DNA of 64,000 nt from Chitinophaga dinghuensis (GCF_003259435.1 NZ_QLMA01000004.1:1-64000); one strand, 5' to 3'. Shown: positions 8,201 through 17,342, numbered from the stretch's first letter. The notes: a model not told the origin generated them from the letters alone. Made by a program: numbers and translations.

Positions 8201-10071
8201 TTCCGGATTTCGGAGTTGAATTTAAATACTGGTAATGCCTCGTTGAAGTCGATCGTACCGGAGAAATCCATATCCAGGTTGGGATCATTGGCGGTTAGTG
8301 CGCCATTGAAGAATTTCCGGTTCATTTCTCCTTTGGTACGGATGTTCTGGTATTTGTAACCATAGAGGGAAATACTCTGTACATCGGCATCCAGGGAGGC
8401 TTTGAGCGTTCTGAAGTTAAAGCCGGCTCCGTTTACGCGGGCATTCAGGGTCGTTTCCTGAAGGTCGCTGATACTGAGAAGGCTACCCAGATCGAAATTA
8501 TTGGTGGTCAGACTACCGGAATATACCGGCACATCACGGTTGGTTTTGAAGTTCAGATCGGACGTCACTTGTCCGAGATTCGTCTGGAACTGGCCATAGG
8601 CCACAAAGTCGTTGATGAATCCAGTATAGCTTCCTTTAAAACGAATATTGGTAAGGCGGTCTATACGTACATTGGAGGCTACATCTTTCACAATGGGCAT
8701 GATCTGCATGACATCTGCGCCGGTGGTGACAAGATCGTCTGTATGGAAGTCGATATAAGTTTCATTGATATCCGGAAGGCCGCGCATTTCCAGGGAGCCT
8801 TTCAATCGCGTAGTATTGCCGGCTTCCAGTTCCACATCTGAGGCTTTCAGGTTGCTGACCGGGCCGCGTGCATTCCCATTGATGGTGATTTCCTTTTTCC
8901 AGGAGGAAAGGGGCGGCGCGAAGTAGGCGATATCATCGGAAGATACTTTGCAATTTTTGAAATTGGCCCGCATATATACCAGGTCGATATAATCGCTCAT
9001 ATCGTCAAAGTCGCTGTACTGCATGGTATAGTAGTCTCCGATATGACTACGGTTGGTCTCCAGATCGAGGTGGGAGAACTCCATCTCTACGGGCGACATT
9101 TTAAACCTGCTGGTCAGTTTTTTTACTTCAAAGCCGCTACGTTCGCGGGTGGAGAATGTCAGGTCTCCGATGATGCTGTCTTTGAAGATGCTGGTATTGG
9201 TGAGTGACAGGTTGATATTACCGAAGCGGATATGATGCGGTGCAAAATAGCCATCTTCTATTTTCGTAGAGTCTTCAGGGTTATCCACCCCGAATAGTCC
9301 ATTTTTGATAGTGAGTTCTTTTACCAGCAGTTTCCAGTTAGCGCCATTCCAGCGAAGTTGAGTGCTATCGTATGTAACGGGCGTATTCACGCGTGGCCGT
9401 CTTTTACGGAGCGGAGAGGAGCTGTAGCTGCTGAGGATAAAGCTGGGTTGGTCCAGGGAAATTTCCTGGATATCGATATTATGTTTTTTGAGGTCCAGGT
9501 TTTTGGCATCCAGGTAAATCCGTTTGGCATAACCGCGCATATCTTCGCCCACCCATTGATCGATTTGATTGATGCGGATGTTGCGGAGGTCGATTTTTTT
9601 GAGATCCAGGGAGATGCCGCTCTGCTGTTTACGGTTAGTACTGGGAGGTGCAGTACCGAATGCATCTGAGATAAACGCATAGTTCCAAACAGAATCATTG
9701 CGGGGACGGAGCAGGTTTACCTGTGCATTTTCCAGTCCTACGAATTTGATCACGGGTTTATCCTGGAAGAAGAACCAGTCTGTAATCCTTAACTGTAGCT
9801 TACCAGCATAGAGGAGTGTATCTTTATGCTGATCTTCAATAAGCGCGCCTTCCAAGTCCAGGCTGTTGAAAAGCCGGATATTCACATGTTTGATTTCCAC
9901 CCTTGTTTTCAATTGTTCGGATAATCTGTTGGTAGCTTCATGTACCAGGAAATTCTGGACAGCAGGAATGTTTACCAATATTCCGATCAATATGATGAGG
10001 CCCAACAAACACAGTAGAATCACCGATAATATTTTCCGTATTTTTTTCAGGCGGCTAAGTTTATCCGGCAA
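5227..10071 (-). CDS. TamB-like translocation/assembly module protein (DUF490 domain)
   Basis: A 1614-residue envelope protein with one N-terminal membrane anchor (residues about 12-34, ILSVILLCLLGLIILIGIL). Very long beta-rich repeats follow, with the DUF490/TamB domain at the C-terminus (about residues 1150-1560, including NGTGNLQI and SWNGDPREAKMNITAKY). TamB/AsmA-like proteins span the periplasm and are linked to outer-membrane protein insertion or phospholipid transport. No BamA/TamA partner lies next to it. The C-terminus is a polar tail (residues about 1585-1614). The only in-frame start upstream of the anchor is a TTG at 10069-10071, because TAA precedes it. This TTG overlaps a perfect promoter -7 element, so the true start is uncertain. 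Confidence 0.88.
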   Translation of the reverse strand: MPDKLSRLKKIRKILSVILLCLLGLIILIGILVNIPAVQNFLVHEATNRLSEQLKTRVEIKHVNIRLFNSLDLEGALIEDQHKDTLLYAGKLQLRITDWFFFQDKPVIKFVGLENAQVNLLRPRNDSVWNYAFISDAFGTAPPSTNRKQQSGISLDLKKIDLRNIRINQIDQWVGEDMRGYAKRIYLDAKNLDLKKHNIDIQEISLDQPSFILSSYSSSPLRKRRPRVNTPVTYDSTQLRWNGANWKLLVKELTIKNGLFGVDNPEDSTKIEDGYFAPHHIRFGNINLSLTNTSIFKDSIIGDLTFSTRERSGFEVKKLTSRFKMSPVEMEFSHLDLETNRSHIGDYYTMQYSDFDDMSDYIDLVYMRANFKNCKVSSDDIAYFAPPLSSWKKEITINGNARGPVSNLKASDVELEAGNTTRLKGSLEMRGLPDINETYIDFHTDDLVTTGADVMQIMPIVKDVASNVRIDRLTNIRFKGSYTGFINDFVAYGQFQTNLGQVTSDLNFKTNRDVPVYSGSLTTNNFDLGSLLSISDLQETTLNARVNGAGFNFRTLKASLDADVQSISLYGYKYQNIRTKGEMNRKFFNGALTANDPNLDMDFSGTIDFNEALPVFKFNSEIRKSDLKALHLVNDSITLQAKLDLNFAGSNIDNFEGVARMYDVSLFKDKSRLEFDSLAISAHTDNDQKTLLINGSEVDGYVKGKYSFLELPDAFQFLLYRYYPSYFKAPVNSNIREDFQFHFEFGNIAKLIRGFTKAVTGFDNSIVEGSLNTASGNLALNVQVPEASFLGYSIQDLQIKGAGDAHKVNLSSTVSKLLNGTNVVLQNPLIMASSANDTSYIKMDMQAEDTSSLDGFYARVITVQEGVRIHFLNSAFTVNERQWNVTPGNEIYWSKHFLTVKNLRVTRNDQSITVETNEFNPDESRFIITLKNLNLADVIPSQLVSTRIEGVTDGTINISDPTQNLDINASLRTRDLRIDNDSIGLVTLEGGYLQHTGVVNFSLQSDNTGMNFMTQGRVGTSKTDKGIDAVINMGGANINLMNKYLAGYVHDLTGSVSGSLNITGTTDLPSVVGKLALDTVGVTVDYLGTRYRIPKLNVNVDDNLIEFGSFTVIDKYNTKGTANGYISHDHFDKLNFDFDVTGRKFLFLNTTAHDNDLFYGDVIADGKVYFSGPLNDLQLHVLARPIRGTHFYLPISDSKDIGKYEYITFKTYGTEIKENKKKKDNTKLTVKLDIAANPDAQIDVILDATTGDIISANGTGNLQIIANTDGDFNMFGNYEISNGSYNFTFQRVTSWKFDIEKNSSISWNGDPREAKMNITAKYSLPKVSLYNLVGQAATLAANDKLATRQEKVDVLINLRGALMKPDITYSIELPEVGTMSYESGVAAKLKEINNDQNKALLQIYGLLIANQFLPDDAGGGANVGITGKNSVGQAISAQASAILNNITGALLKGSGIGINVNYRAYNVGGLPDNSSVDRNQVSAGVTSTLFNNRFRLYAGGDYDWGKTATSASSNRFAGDFRIEYLLTPDGRFRINAFSKSDYDVYNLNNRTKSGLGISYVREYDRFLELFNRNKTVRNRQRPDSSRHLPDSSVIQLAPPPSQHEDSTKKSSDDK

Positions 10072-10076
10072 AAATA
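10069..10076 (-). promoter_or_regulatory. Possible promoter -7 element (TATTTTTG) at the tamB-like start
   Basis: TATTTTTG on the minus strand fits TAnnTTTG exactly and shares its last three bases with the presumed TTG start codon. If it is used, the mRNA starts inside the coding frame and translation needs a later, non-ATG start. Alternatively the match is fortuitous. Confidence 0.35.
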
Positions 10077-10146
10077 ATTAATAGTTGCTATCAGCATGCA
10101 GCAAGAAGCAGAAATATCTTCTATTTTTATACCAAAAGTTCATAAA

Positions 10147-11223
10147 ATGTTAAAGCGACTGATATTACCGTTTGCAGCGCTGGTGATGGGTTCCCGGCCA
10201 TCCAAGGCTGCTGTGGGGATGGACAGGGATTCTGTAGCACAGAAACCACATTATGTGATGGCCATTCATGGTGGTGCGGGAACCATATTGAAATCCCAGA
10301 TGACGCCTGAAAAGGAAGCGGCTTATAAGGCCGGACTCACCAAAGCATTGGAGGCAGGTTATGCAGTACTGAAATCAGGGGGAAGCAGTTTGGATGCTGT
10401 GGAAGCGGCCGTGAAAGTGATGGAAGATAATCCCCTCTTCAATGCGGGCAAAGGCGCTGTATTTACGAATGAAGGCCGGAATGAAATGGATGCGGCCATT
10501 ATGAATGGTAAAACATTGCAGGCAGGCGCCGTTGCGGGAGTGACGGTGGTGAAGAATCCTATTACTGCCGCCAGGGCGGTGATGGATAAATCCCAGCATG
10601 TGCTGATGTTTGGTCCTGGCGCTGAGAAGTTCGCAAAGCAGGCAGGATGTGAAATCGTAGACCCGAGTTATTTTTATACAGAAGACAGATGGAAAGCGTT
10701 GCAGAAAGTACGTGCAGCCGATTCTACTAAAATGCAGCTGGACCACGATTCCACGCTGCAGAAAAAATCTTCCTCTCTGCTGGGAATAGAAAATAAGGAT
10801 CATAAATTCGGTACAGTAGGAGCGGTAGCAGTAGATAAACAAGGCAATCTGGCTGCGGCAACATCTACCGGCGGTATGACCAACAAGAAATTCGGCAGGG
10901 TAGGAGACAGTCCTATCATCGGTGCTGGGACTTACGCTAATAATGCCACCTGCGCTATTTCCTGTACAGGATGGGGCGAATATTTCATCCGTTTGGTAGT
11001 GGCCAAAACTGTCAGTGATCTGATGGAGTACAAGAATTTGAGCGTAACAGATGCCGCATCGGAGCTGATCATGAAGCAGGTGCCTAAGTTAGGCGGCGAT
11101 GGAGGACTCATTGCTATTGATAAAGACGGTAACGTGGCGATGCCTTTCAATACCGCAGGTATGTATCGCGGCACCGTTACTGCCGATGGTAAAATTGAAG
11201 TGGAAATTTATAAGGATAAATAA
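10147..11223 (+). CDS. Isoaspartyl peptidase / L-asparaginase, Ntn-hydrolase family, exported
   Basis: A 358-residue plant-type asparaginase that hydrolyses isoaspartyl dipeptides and asparagine. The proenzyme cleaves itself before the nucleophilic threonine, which I place at residue 223 in KFGTVGAVA. Other family signatures are AIHGGAGT (about 39-46), GKGAVFTNEGRNEMDAAIM, and ATSTGGMTNKKFGRVGDSP leading to GAGTYANN. I choose the ATG at 10147 because it gives an N-terminal signal sequence (MLKRLILPFAALVMG... with SKA before the mature protein), so the enzyme is probably periplasmic. An ATG at 10096 would bury that signal. It is transcribed divergently from the tamB-like gene and ends in its own terminator. 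It is unrelated in fold to the type II asparaginase at 55890. Confidence 0.92.
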   Translation: MLKRLILPFAALVMGSRPSKAAVGMDRDSVAQKPHYVMAIHGGAGTILKSQMTPEKEAAYKAGLTKALEAGYAVLKSGGSSLDAVEAAVKVMEDNPLFNAGKGAVFTNEGRNEMDAAIMNGKTLQAGAVAGVTVVKNPITAARAVMDKSQHVLMFGPGAEKFAKQAGCEIVDPSYFYTEDRWKALQKVRAADSTKMQLDHDSTLQKKSSSLLGIENKDHKFGTVGAVAVDKQGNLAAATSTGGMTNKKFGRVGDSPIIGAGTYANNATCAISCTGWGEYFIRLVVAKTVSDLMEYKNLSVTDAASELIMKQVPKLGGDGGLIAIDKDGNVAMPFNTAGMYRGTVTADGKIEVEIYKDK

Positions 11224-11232
11224 ATGCATGGG

Positions 11233-11266
11233 GGCTGACTGAAAGTAGACGTCAGCCTCTTTTTTA
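11233..11266 (+). terminator. Rho-independent terminator behind the isoaspartyl peptidase
   Basis: GGCTGAC (11233-11239) pairs with GTCAGCC (11251-11257), followed directly by CTCTTTTTTATT. It ends the single-gene transcript. Confidence 0.75.
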
Positions 11267-11951
11267 TTATAATACCTCTGTCATACTTCTGTCACAAACT
11301 TGTCAACTGCTATTATACTGCTATTGTTTGTAATATCTTGTTATAGTAAAGAACCAAAATCGCATAAACGTAACAGCACTACCTGAATCGAACCCGCCCT
11401 GTTTGTGTGCTCCCGCTGTACCGTTAAGCCAAAAACTAAATACATCGTCGTCAACCAAGATCGCCAACAAGCATTTTATTTTCAGCTCTTGTTTAGTTCA
11501 TTAGTCGTAGAGATCATCGCCGAATTGTTAGAAATGCTTTGCTAAATCGATTTTTTAAATTAAAACCAGGAGGTACGCATCTTCAAGTTTAATTTTTTTA
11601 TTGAATAATGAAAAAGCCGTACTGCCATGTACGTAGATCATCATTACATTTATCAACCAGGAAATCCACTCATCATGCATTCCGTTTATTTCTACCGGGG
11701 CTGCCATGGCAGCTAGTTTCATGTAATCCGGATGAGGCGCCGGCCATGTAATGCCGTGCTCGCCTGCTGCTATTAAACCGCAGTTATGCTACTGTGGCAG
11801 GCACTGTCATGCCCTTACCTGAACGCCGGAAGCCTTGCCTCCATTTACCCTTCTTTCTCAAAAAGAGAAAGTTCAGACCACGGATAACCGCTGGTAATGG
11901 GGATTCCATGCCTATAAGGTATCCGCCAATTCTCACCACAAACCAACATCT
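11267..11951 (+). other. Long non-coding stretch ahead of the SusC operon
   Basis: About 685 bp without a supported gene. I see no clear TAnnTTTG promoter. Items in it: a strong AGGAGGT at 11569-11575 with no start codon at normal distance; a 47-codon frame at 11608-11751 with unconvincing composition; and a tRNA-like fragment on the minus strand at about 11372-11430. It could be a long regulatory leader of the SusC mRNA, or scar DNA from past rearrangement. I recognise no known riboswitch. Confidence 0.5.
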
Positions 11952-14900
11952 ATGTCAAAGAAAATTTTGTACTTGCTAATCCTGCTATGTTGCTCGTTGA
12001 GCATCTATGCACAGCAGGTGAAGGTGACCGGAACCGTCAGGGACGAAAACGGTCAGCCTATTCCAGGGGCTACTATCCTGGAGAAAGGTACCCAGAACGG
12101 TACCACCACCACGCCTAACGGAACCTTCTCCCTCACCCTGAAAGGCGCCGGAAATATACTCGTCGTTACTTTCGTAGGCTACGCGCCCAAAGAACTGAAA
12201 GTAGGAGATAAAACCAATTTTCAGGTAAGCATGGCGCCAGATGCCAAATCCCTGAAAGATGTGGTAGTCATCGGTTACCAGGAAGTATCCCGCAGAAAAA
12301 ACACGGCTTCCATCTCCAGTGTGAAAGGGGATGCGATCAAAGACTTACCCGCACCCAGCTTCGACATGCTCCTCCAGGGCCGCGTAACAGGTGTGAACGT
12401 TCAGAACTCCTCCGGAGAACCAGGCGTACGTAATACTGTGGTGGTAAGAGGAAACAGCTCTGTGCTCCGCGGCTACGATGAAGCCCGCGCTTTAAGCTCT
12501 CCGCTCTACGTAATCGATGGGGTACCCGCATCTACAGACGATATCAGCGTTCTCTCCTACGGTCAGGGTACTGGTACCAATATGCTGGCAGGCCTCAACC
12601 CCAACGATATCGAATCCATCGACGTACTGAAAGATGCTTCTGCGGCGGCTATCTATGGCTCCAGAGGTTCCAACGGCGTTATCATCGTTAAAACAAGAAA
12701 AGCAAAAATTGGTAAACCCCAGTTCAACTTCAGCACGTACATGGGATATTCCCAGCAACGTAAACTGACCGAACTGGTTACAGGGGCAGAAGAAAGAAGA
12801 CAAAAACTCTGGGTGCTGGGCCTCTACAATCAATGGGCTGATAATAAATATCTCCCTCAGATGCTGACAGACAGCCTTAATCCGGCCTTTAATAATGCAA
12901 CCGACTGGCAGTCGCTCTTCTATCAGACAGGTAAGATCAACAACTATGATGTGTCTATGTCTGGTGGTAGCGAAGCGGTGAATTACCGCATCAGTCTGGG
13001 TCACTACCGCGAAGAAGGTATCCTGAAAAATACCGGCTTTAAAAGATATAGCGTACTCGCTAATATCAGTTCCCAGATCACTCCCAAACTGACGAACAGC
13101 ACTATCATCAAAATATATCGTACCGACAGGCCACGTTCTCTGAAAGACCGTACTGGCGGTAACTTTGCCTTCAACAGCTACGAGCTGCCTACTTCTTTCT
13201 ATAAACTCACAGATGCCGGCAAACAGTTCCTGATCGGCAACGGTCAGAATACAGATAAGAATATCAACAACAGTATGCAGCTGAGTACGATCTTCAATTA
13301 TAGTATCCGACCTAACCTGAATTTTAATACCACCGTTTCCTACGAGACCTCCAATTCCAGCAGGAACTACTACGTACCTGCGGTGGTGCGCTCTAACGGC
13401 TACGGCTACGCGTCTTCCTTTGCTGATAAATCAGAACACTTTACGGTATATAACACCCTCGAATACACGAAGAAGCTAGGACAGCATACCTTCAATATGA
13501 TTGGCGGGCAGAACCTGGAGTATAATTCCTATCGCAATACCTACGCGGCAGCGGATTTCATCGCAAACGACTATGTGAATGTGGTAACAGTGGCGAATAA
13601 AAGCTTCAGCAGCGCCAGCTCCGGATTCCAGGAAAGCGGCCTTCAGAGCCTTTTCGTACGTATGAACTATGATTTTAAAGGCAGATACCTGCTCTCCGGT
13701 GTATTCAATGCAGACGCATCTTCGAAATTCGGAGCGCATAATCGCTGGGGTTATTTCCCATCCGTTTCTGCAGGCTGGATACTCAGTGACGAACCTTTTA
13801 TGAAAGGTACTGCCAACTGGTTAAATATGCTGAAAATCCGCGGTAGCTGGGGTATTACCGGTTCGCAGCCGGAAGAAAACTACCTGGGATACAACACGTA
13901 CGCAGTGAACAATGCGAATTTCACAGACACCGTGTCTACCTATAACGGCGGTTCGGTGATTACTCCTAACTACCATAACGGTATCGCGCAGCGTAATCTC
14001 TCCTGGGAACAAAGTATCCAAAGCAATATCGGATTGGAAGCCTCTCTGCTGAAAGATCGTATCAAAGTGACGATGGACGCTTATTCCCGCGGTACCAGCA
14101 GAGGATTTTTTGAATACAAACTGCCGGTATACAGCGGCTATGATCTCGCTAAAACAAATGCGATCGGTATCCGCAACTCCGGTCTGGAACTGATGATCAA
14201 TACCCGCAACCTCGCGCCTACCAGTAAGGTGCAATGGTTTACAGATTTCAACATCTCCTACAACAAGAACGTAATTACGAGTCTCCCCAATGGCGGACGT
14301 AGCCTTATCATACCTTATAACGGTGGCGCATATGGGTTCGATTACCTGCTCACTGTAGGTAAACCGGCCAACCAGATGTTCGTATTCCAATACGGAGGCG
14401 TGTATGCATCCGACTCAGACGTACCATTCAACAAACTGACAGGTAAACCACTGCAAAACTTTGTGGGCACGGATTACAAAGGCGGAGATCCTATCCTGAT
14501 TGACCAGGTGGGCAACTACTACATTAAAGAACCAATGGACCAGATTGTGGGTGGAGATCCCAACCCTAAAGTAACCGGAGGTCTGAATAACGCTATCAGC
14601 TATAAAGGCTTTACTGTAGGCTTCTTCTTTACATTCACCGTAGGTCGTCAGATCCTGAATTCGTATATGCTTCGTCGTTATGCCAACCTCTTTGATGCCA
14701 GCGGCGACGGCGGAGAATGGAAACTGGCACAAGGCGCCCTCTTTGATCTGACAAAAGTTAACTTCTGGAAAAAACAAGGCGATCACGCAGATATTCCTTC
14801 GCTTTCCCTCGTTTCTTCTAACCGCGACTACCACTATACCTGGCTGGATAAAAGCTCTATGTATATTGAAGATGGTAGCTACTGCCGACTGAAAAACCTG

Positions 14901-15104
14901 AGCCTGAACTACAGCTTTGGCCCTAATGTGCTGAAGAGACTGAAGGTATCACGTTTACGCATATACGGCGTAATGGATAATGTGTTCACTATTCAACGTT
15001 CCAACGTACCAGATGTGGAAGCTGTAAATGCTTATGGCGTATATGATGGAGATGGTTATCCTATTCCTCGGAAATTTACGCTGGGTCTTGATTTCGGATT
15101 TTAA
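11952..15104 (+). CDS. SusC/RagA-family TonB-linked outer-membrane transporter
   Basis: A 1050-residue nutrient transporter barrel that works with the SusD lipoprotein encoded next. It has a signal peptide (MSKKILYLLILLCCSLSIYA, then QQ) and a carboxypeptidase-D-like domain (residues about 22-100, VTGTVRDENGQPIPGATILE). A TonB-box-like VVVIGYQ comes before the plug domain (about 110-235, with the SusC signature LNPNDIESIDVLKDASAAAI). The barrel ends in LGLDFGF. There is no FecR-interacting N-terminal extension, so an anti-sigma partner is not expected. It is first in a four-gene operon with 18 bp to susD. The substrate cannot be deduced, since no glycosidase, sulfatase or peptidase is in the operon. 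Confidence 0.95.
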   Translation: MSKKILYLLILLCCSLSIYAQQVKVTGTVRDENGQPIPGATILEKGTQNGTTTTPNGTFSLTLKGAGNILVVTFVGYAPKELKVGDKTNFQVSMAPDAKSLKDVVVIGYQEVSRRKNTASISSVKGDAIKDLPAPSFDMLLQGRVTGVNVQNSSGEPGVRNTVVVRGNSSVLRGYDEARALSSPLYVIDGVPASTDDISVLSYGQGTGTNMLAGLNPNDIESIDVLKDASAAAIYGSRGSNGVIIVKTRKAKIGKPQFNFSTYMGYSQQRKLTELVTGAEERRQKLWVLGLYNQWADNKYLPQMLTDSLNPAFNNATDWQSLFYQTGKINNYDVSMSGGSEAVNYRISLGHYREEGILKNTGFKRYSVLANISSQITPKLTNSTIIKIYRTDRPRSLKDRTGGNFAFNSYELPTSFYKLTDAGKQFLIGNGQNTDKNINNSMQLSTIFNYSIRPNLNFNTTVSYETSNSSRNYYVPAVVRSNGYGYASSFADKSEHFTVYNTLEYTKKLGQHTFNMIGGQNLEYNSYRNTYAAADFIANDYVNVVTVANKSFSSASSGFQESGLQSLFVRMNYDFKGRYLLSGVFNADASSKFGAHNRWGYFPSVSAGWILSDEPFMKGTANWLNMLKIRGSWGITGSQPEENYLGYNTYAVNNANFTDTVSTYNGGSVITPNYHNGIAQRNLSWEQSIQSNIGLEASLLKDRIKVTMDAYSRGTSRGFFEYKLPVYSGYDLAKTNAIGIRNSGLELMINTRNLAPTSKVQWFTDFNISYNKNVITSLPNGGRSLIIPYNGGAYGFDYLLTVGKPANQMFVFQYGGVYASDSDVPFNKLTGKPLQNFVGTDYKGGDPILIDQVGNYYIKEPMDQIVGGDPNPKVTGGLNNAISYKGFTVGFFFTFTVGRQILNSYMLRRYANLFDASGDGGEWKLAQGALFDLTKVNFWKKQGDHADIPSLSLVSSNRDYHYTWLDKSSMYIEDGSYCRLKNLSLNYSFGPNVLKRLKVSRLRIYGVMDNVFTIQRSNVPDVEAVNAYGVYDGDGYPIPRKFTLGLDFGF

Positions 15105-15122
15105 CCATTTAAACAACCAGAC

Positions 15123-16616
15123 ATGAAAAGGATCATTCTATATATATTGCTCATCGCCCTTTGCCAGGTTTCCTGCAAACAGGTACTGGAGCTTAGTCCT
15201 AAGGAAACGCCGAGTAGCAACGTCTACTGGCAGAGTGAAAACGATGCGCTGGCAGCCACATTGGGCGCCTATGCGTTGCTGCGTGACGCCCTCACGGATA
15301 ACAACCGCTACTATGTGTACGGCGATGTGCCTTCTAAAGCTTTCCATATCACCTATAACTCCGATTATGCCATTCAGCAGCTGATTGCCGGCTCTTATGA
15401 CGGGGTATATTACGGCTATATAGATAATTTACAGGACTGGACGAAGTTCTACAAGGTGATTGCACAAACCAATCTTCTGATCAAACGACTGCCCACGATG
15501 GATTCGAAAAATTTCAAACTGGCAGATCGTAAGAATTATTTCCTGGGAGAAGCGCTGTACCTGAGAGCGTTTACTTATTTCTATATTTCAAGAGTATGGG
15601 GAGACGTACCCCTGGTAACTGCTGCCGTTGAAGACGTAACGGAGGCAAAACAATATGGTAGGGAAGCACAAGCCAAAGTACTGGCACAATGTATCGCAGA
15701 CCTGGAACAAGCTAAAACGCTGATTCCGTCAGTAACAGAATCTCCTTCTGATAAAGGAATTCGTGCAAGTCTTGCTACAGTGCTCGCATTGGAAGCGCAT
15801 ATCTACGCCTGGATGGGCAACTACCAGAAATGCGAAGAAATGACCAGAGATATCGTCAATAATCCTGGTCAGTTCAACCTGGCCTTTATTACGGATTCTG
15901 CTCAGTTCCAACGTATCTCTATCGGTCGTACTTCAGAGAGCATTTTTGAAATCAGTATTAACTACGATCAGAACGAAGGCGCACAACAAGGCATCGGAGA
16001 ACGTACGCTGTACAGTCCTTTCCTGGCTACGCGCATCGCAAGTGGAGAGAACGTTCCGTGGACTTTGGAAACAGAAACCCTCAATAAAATTTATGATATC
16101 TACGGCGATGATACCACTGATCTCCGCTATAAATCATGGTACTATCAGGTGCGCGGAGATCATCCTATGCTGAAGAAATACGCGAATGTGATTTATAAAG
16201 ATGGCGAGGTAAAGAAGAATCCCCGTTTCTCCAACAATATCATCATCTTCCGTTTATCCGATATCATGTTACTGCGCGCAGAAGCGCTATACAAAACAGG
16301 AAATGAAGCAGGCGCACGTATACTGGTGGATAGAATCCGTGCCAGAGCCGGTACTACGCCAAGTGATCCGGATATAACTGGCGATGATTTCCTGGAATTC
16401 CTGGTATATGAAGAAATAAGAGAACTCTATGCGGAAGGACATATGTACTATGACCTGATACGCAATGATATGCTGGCAGAATTCAATGATGTATTTGATG
16501 GCGCACTGGAGAAAGGAAGCGCTAATTACGGACGTCAGTACTGGCCTATCAACAGGGATCTCTTCAAGGATAACCCTTATATGAAGCAAACACCTTACTG
16601 GAGCGGTAGATTATAG
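15123..16616 (+). CDS. RagB/SusD-family nutrient-binding outer-membrane lipoprotein
   Basis: The 497-residue surface lipoprotein forms the lid of the SusC transporter. The lipobox is at residues about 15-18 (CQVSC), followed by the usual SusD N-terminus (LELSPKETPSSNVYWQSENDALAAT). The helical TPR-like core has ALYLRAFTYFYISRVWGDVPLV at about residues 143-164. The C-terminal SusD signature is ILVDRIRARAG then EEIRELYAEGHMYYDLIRND, ending in WPINRDLFKDNPYMKQTPYW. Length is typical. The gene starts 18 bp behind susC and 24 bp ahead of the fasciclin lipoprotein, so it is clearly co-transcribed. Confidence 0.95.
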   Translation: MKRIILYILLIALCQVSCKQVLELSPKETPSSNVYWQSENDALAATLGAYALLRDALTDNNRYYVYGDVPSKAFHITYNSDYAIQQLIAGSYDGVYYGYIDNLQDWTKFYKVIAQTNLLIKRLPTMDSKNFKLADRKNYFLGEALYLRAFTYFYISRVWGDVPLVTAAVEDVTEAKQYGREAQAKVLAQCIADLEQAKTLIPSVTESPSDKGIRASLATVLALEAHIYAWMGNYQKCEEMTRDIVNNPGQFNLAFITDSAQFQRISIGRTSESIFEISINYDQNEGAQQGIGERTLYSPFLATRIASGENVPWTLETETLNKIYDIYGDDTTDLRYKSWYYQVRGDHPMLKKYANVIYKDGEVKKNPRFSNNIIIFRLSDIMLLRAEALYKTGNEAGARILVDRIRARAGTTPSDPDITGDDFLEFLVYEEIRELYAEGHMYYDLIRNDMLAEFNDVFDGALEKGSANYGRQYWPINRDLFKDNPYMKQTPYWSGRL

Positions 16617-16640
16617 TCATCCACCTGAAAAAAATTATGT

Positions 16641-17336
16641 ATGAAAAAGTTGATTCAATATACCTGCCTGCTAGCATTATCTATTATCCTGCTACAGGCT
16701 TGCAAGAAAGATAATTACATTGTGGGAGGCAGTCTGCATAACCCAAAATATAACGGCACTACCTACGAATACTTGCATACCAATCGGCTGTTTGATACCC
16801 TGTTAATTGTGATCGACAAACTGGGTATGAAAGACGAAATCAATGCGAATAATACGACCTTCTTCGCACCTACGAATTATTGTTTCAATAACTATGTGAA
16901 ACAGATTGTGCAGGAAAGAAAGCGCATCCAGCAAAATGATGAAAACCTGGTTGTAAACTTCAATGACTTAGATCTGAATTCCCTGCGGGATTCTATCCGG
17001 GCCTATATTTTCCCTGGAAGAATTGTGCTGGACTCATTAGATAAGAATGGCAAAATGATCACTGCTATGGATGGGGAACAGCGACTGGTGCGTTCCATTG
17101 AAGATCCATCTGTAAATGTTGGAGGTACTAATTTTACAGATCTTCCCAAATACCTGTTCCTGACCAAAATCTATGGCACAAGAGATCCGGATAACCTGGA
17201 TAGTCTGAAACTGATTCCGGATAGTCAGAAAGATGAGACGTCCATCATTCAAACCTCTGGTATTATCACCAATAATGGGGTATTGCATGTAATGAGTAAC
17301 TATCACATTCTCACTTTTGCCAAACTTCCTAAATAG
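16641..17336 (+). CDS. Fasciclin (FAS1)-domain lipoprotein
   Basis: A 231-residue predicted lipoprotein (lipobox ILLQAC, Cys about residue 21). The FAS1-like features are LFDTLLIVIDKLGMKDEIN, then NNTTFFAPTNYCFNNYV (the F-APT-F box), and near the C-terminus IIQTSGIITNNGVLHVMSNYHIL (the GVLHVM box). FAS1 domains bind glycans or proteins at surfaces. In SusC/SusD operons of this phylum such lipoproteins are taken to be extra surface glycan-binding subunits (inference). It lies 24 bp behind susD and 6 bp ahead of the next lipoprotein. One FAS1 domain fills the whole mature protein. Confidence 0.85.
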   Translation: MKKLIQYTCLLALSIILLQACKKDNYIVGGSLHNPKYNGTTYEYLHTNRLFDTLLIVIDKLGMKDEINANNTTFFAPTNYCFNNYVKQIVQERKRIQQNDENLVVNFNDLDLNSLRDSIRAYIFPGRIVLDSLDKNGKMITAMDGEQRLVRSIEDPSVNVGGTNFTDLPKYLFLTKIYGTRDPDNLDSLKLIPDSQKDETSIIQTSGIITNNGVLHVMSNYHILTFAKLPK

Positions 17337-17342
17337 TTCACT

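Noticed and set aside
11608..11751. A 47-codon small protein in the SusC leader
   Set aside because: Composition (H, R, S, L-rich) and the wrong spacing from AGGAGGT argue against it; kept only as a point in a finding.
11790..11940. Possible TPP or cobalamin riboswitch ahead of SusC (GATAACCGCTGG, CTGTGGCAGGCACTG)
   Set aside because: The conserved cores (CTGAGA and ACC-TGATC for TPP; the B12 box context) are not present in the right order.
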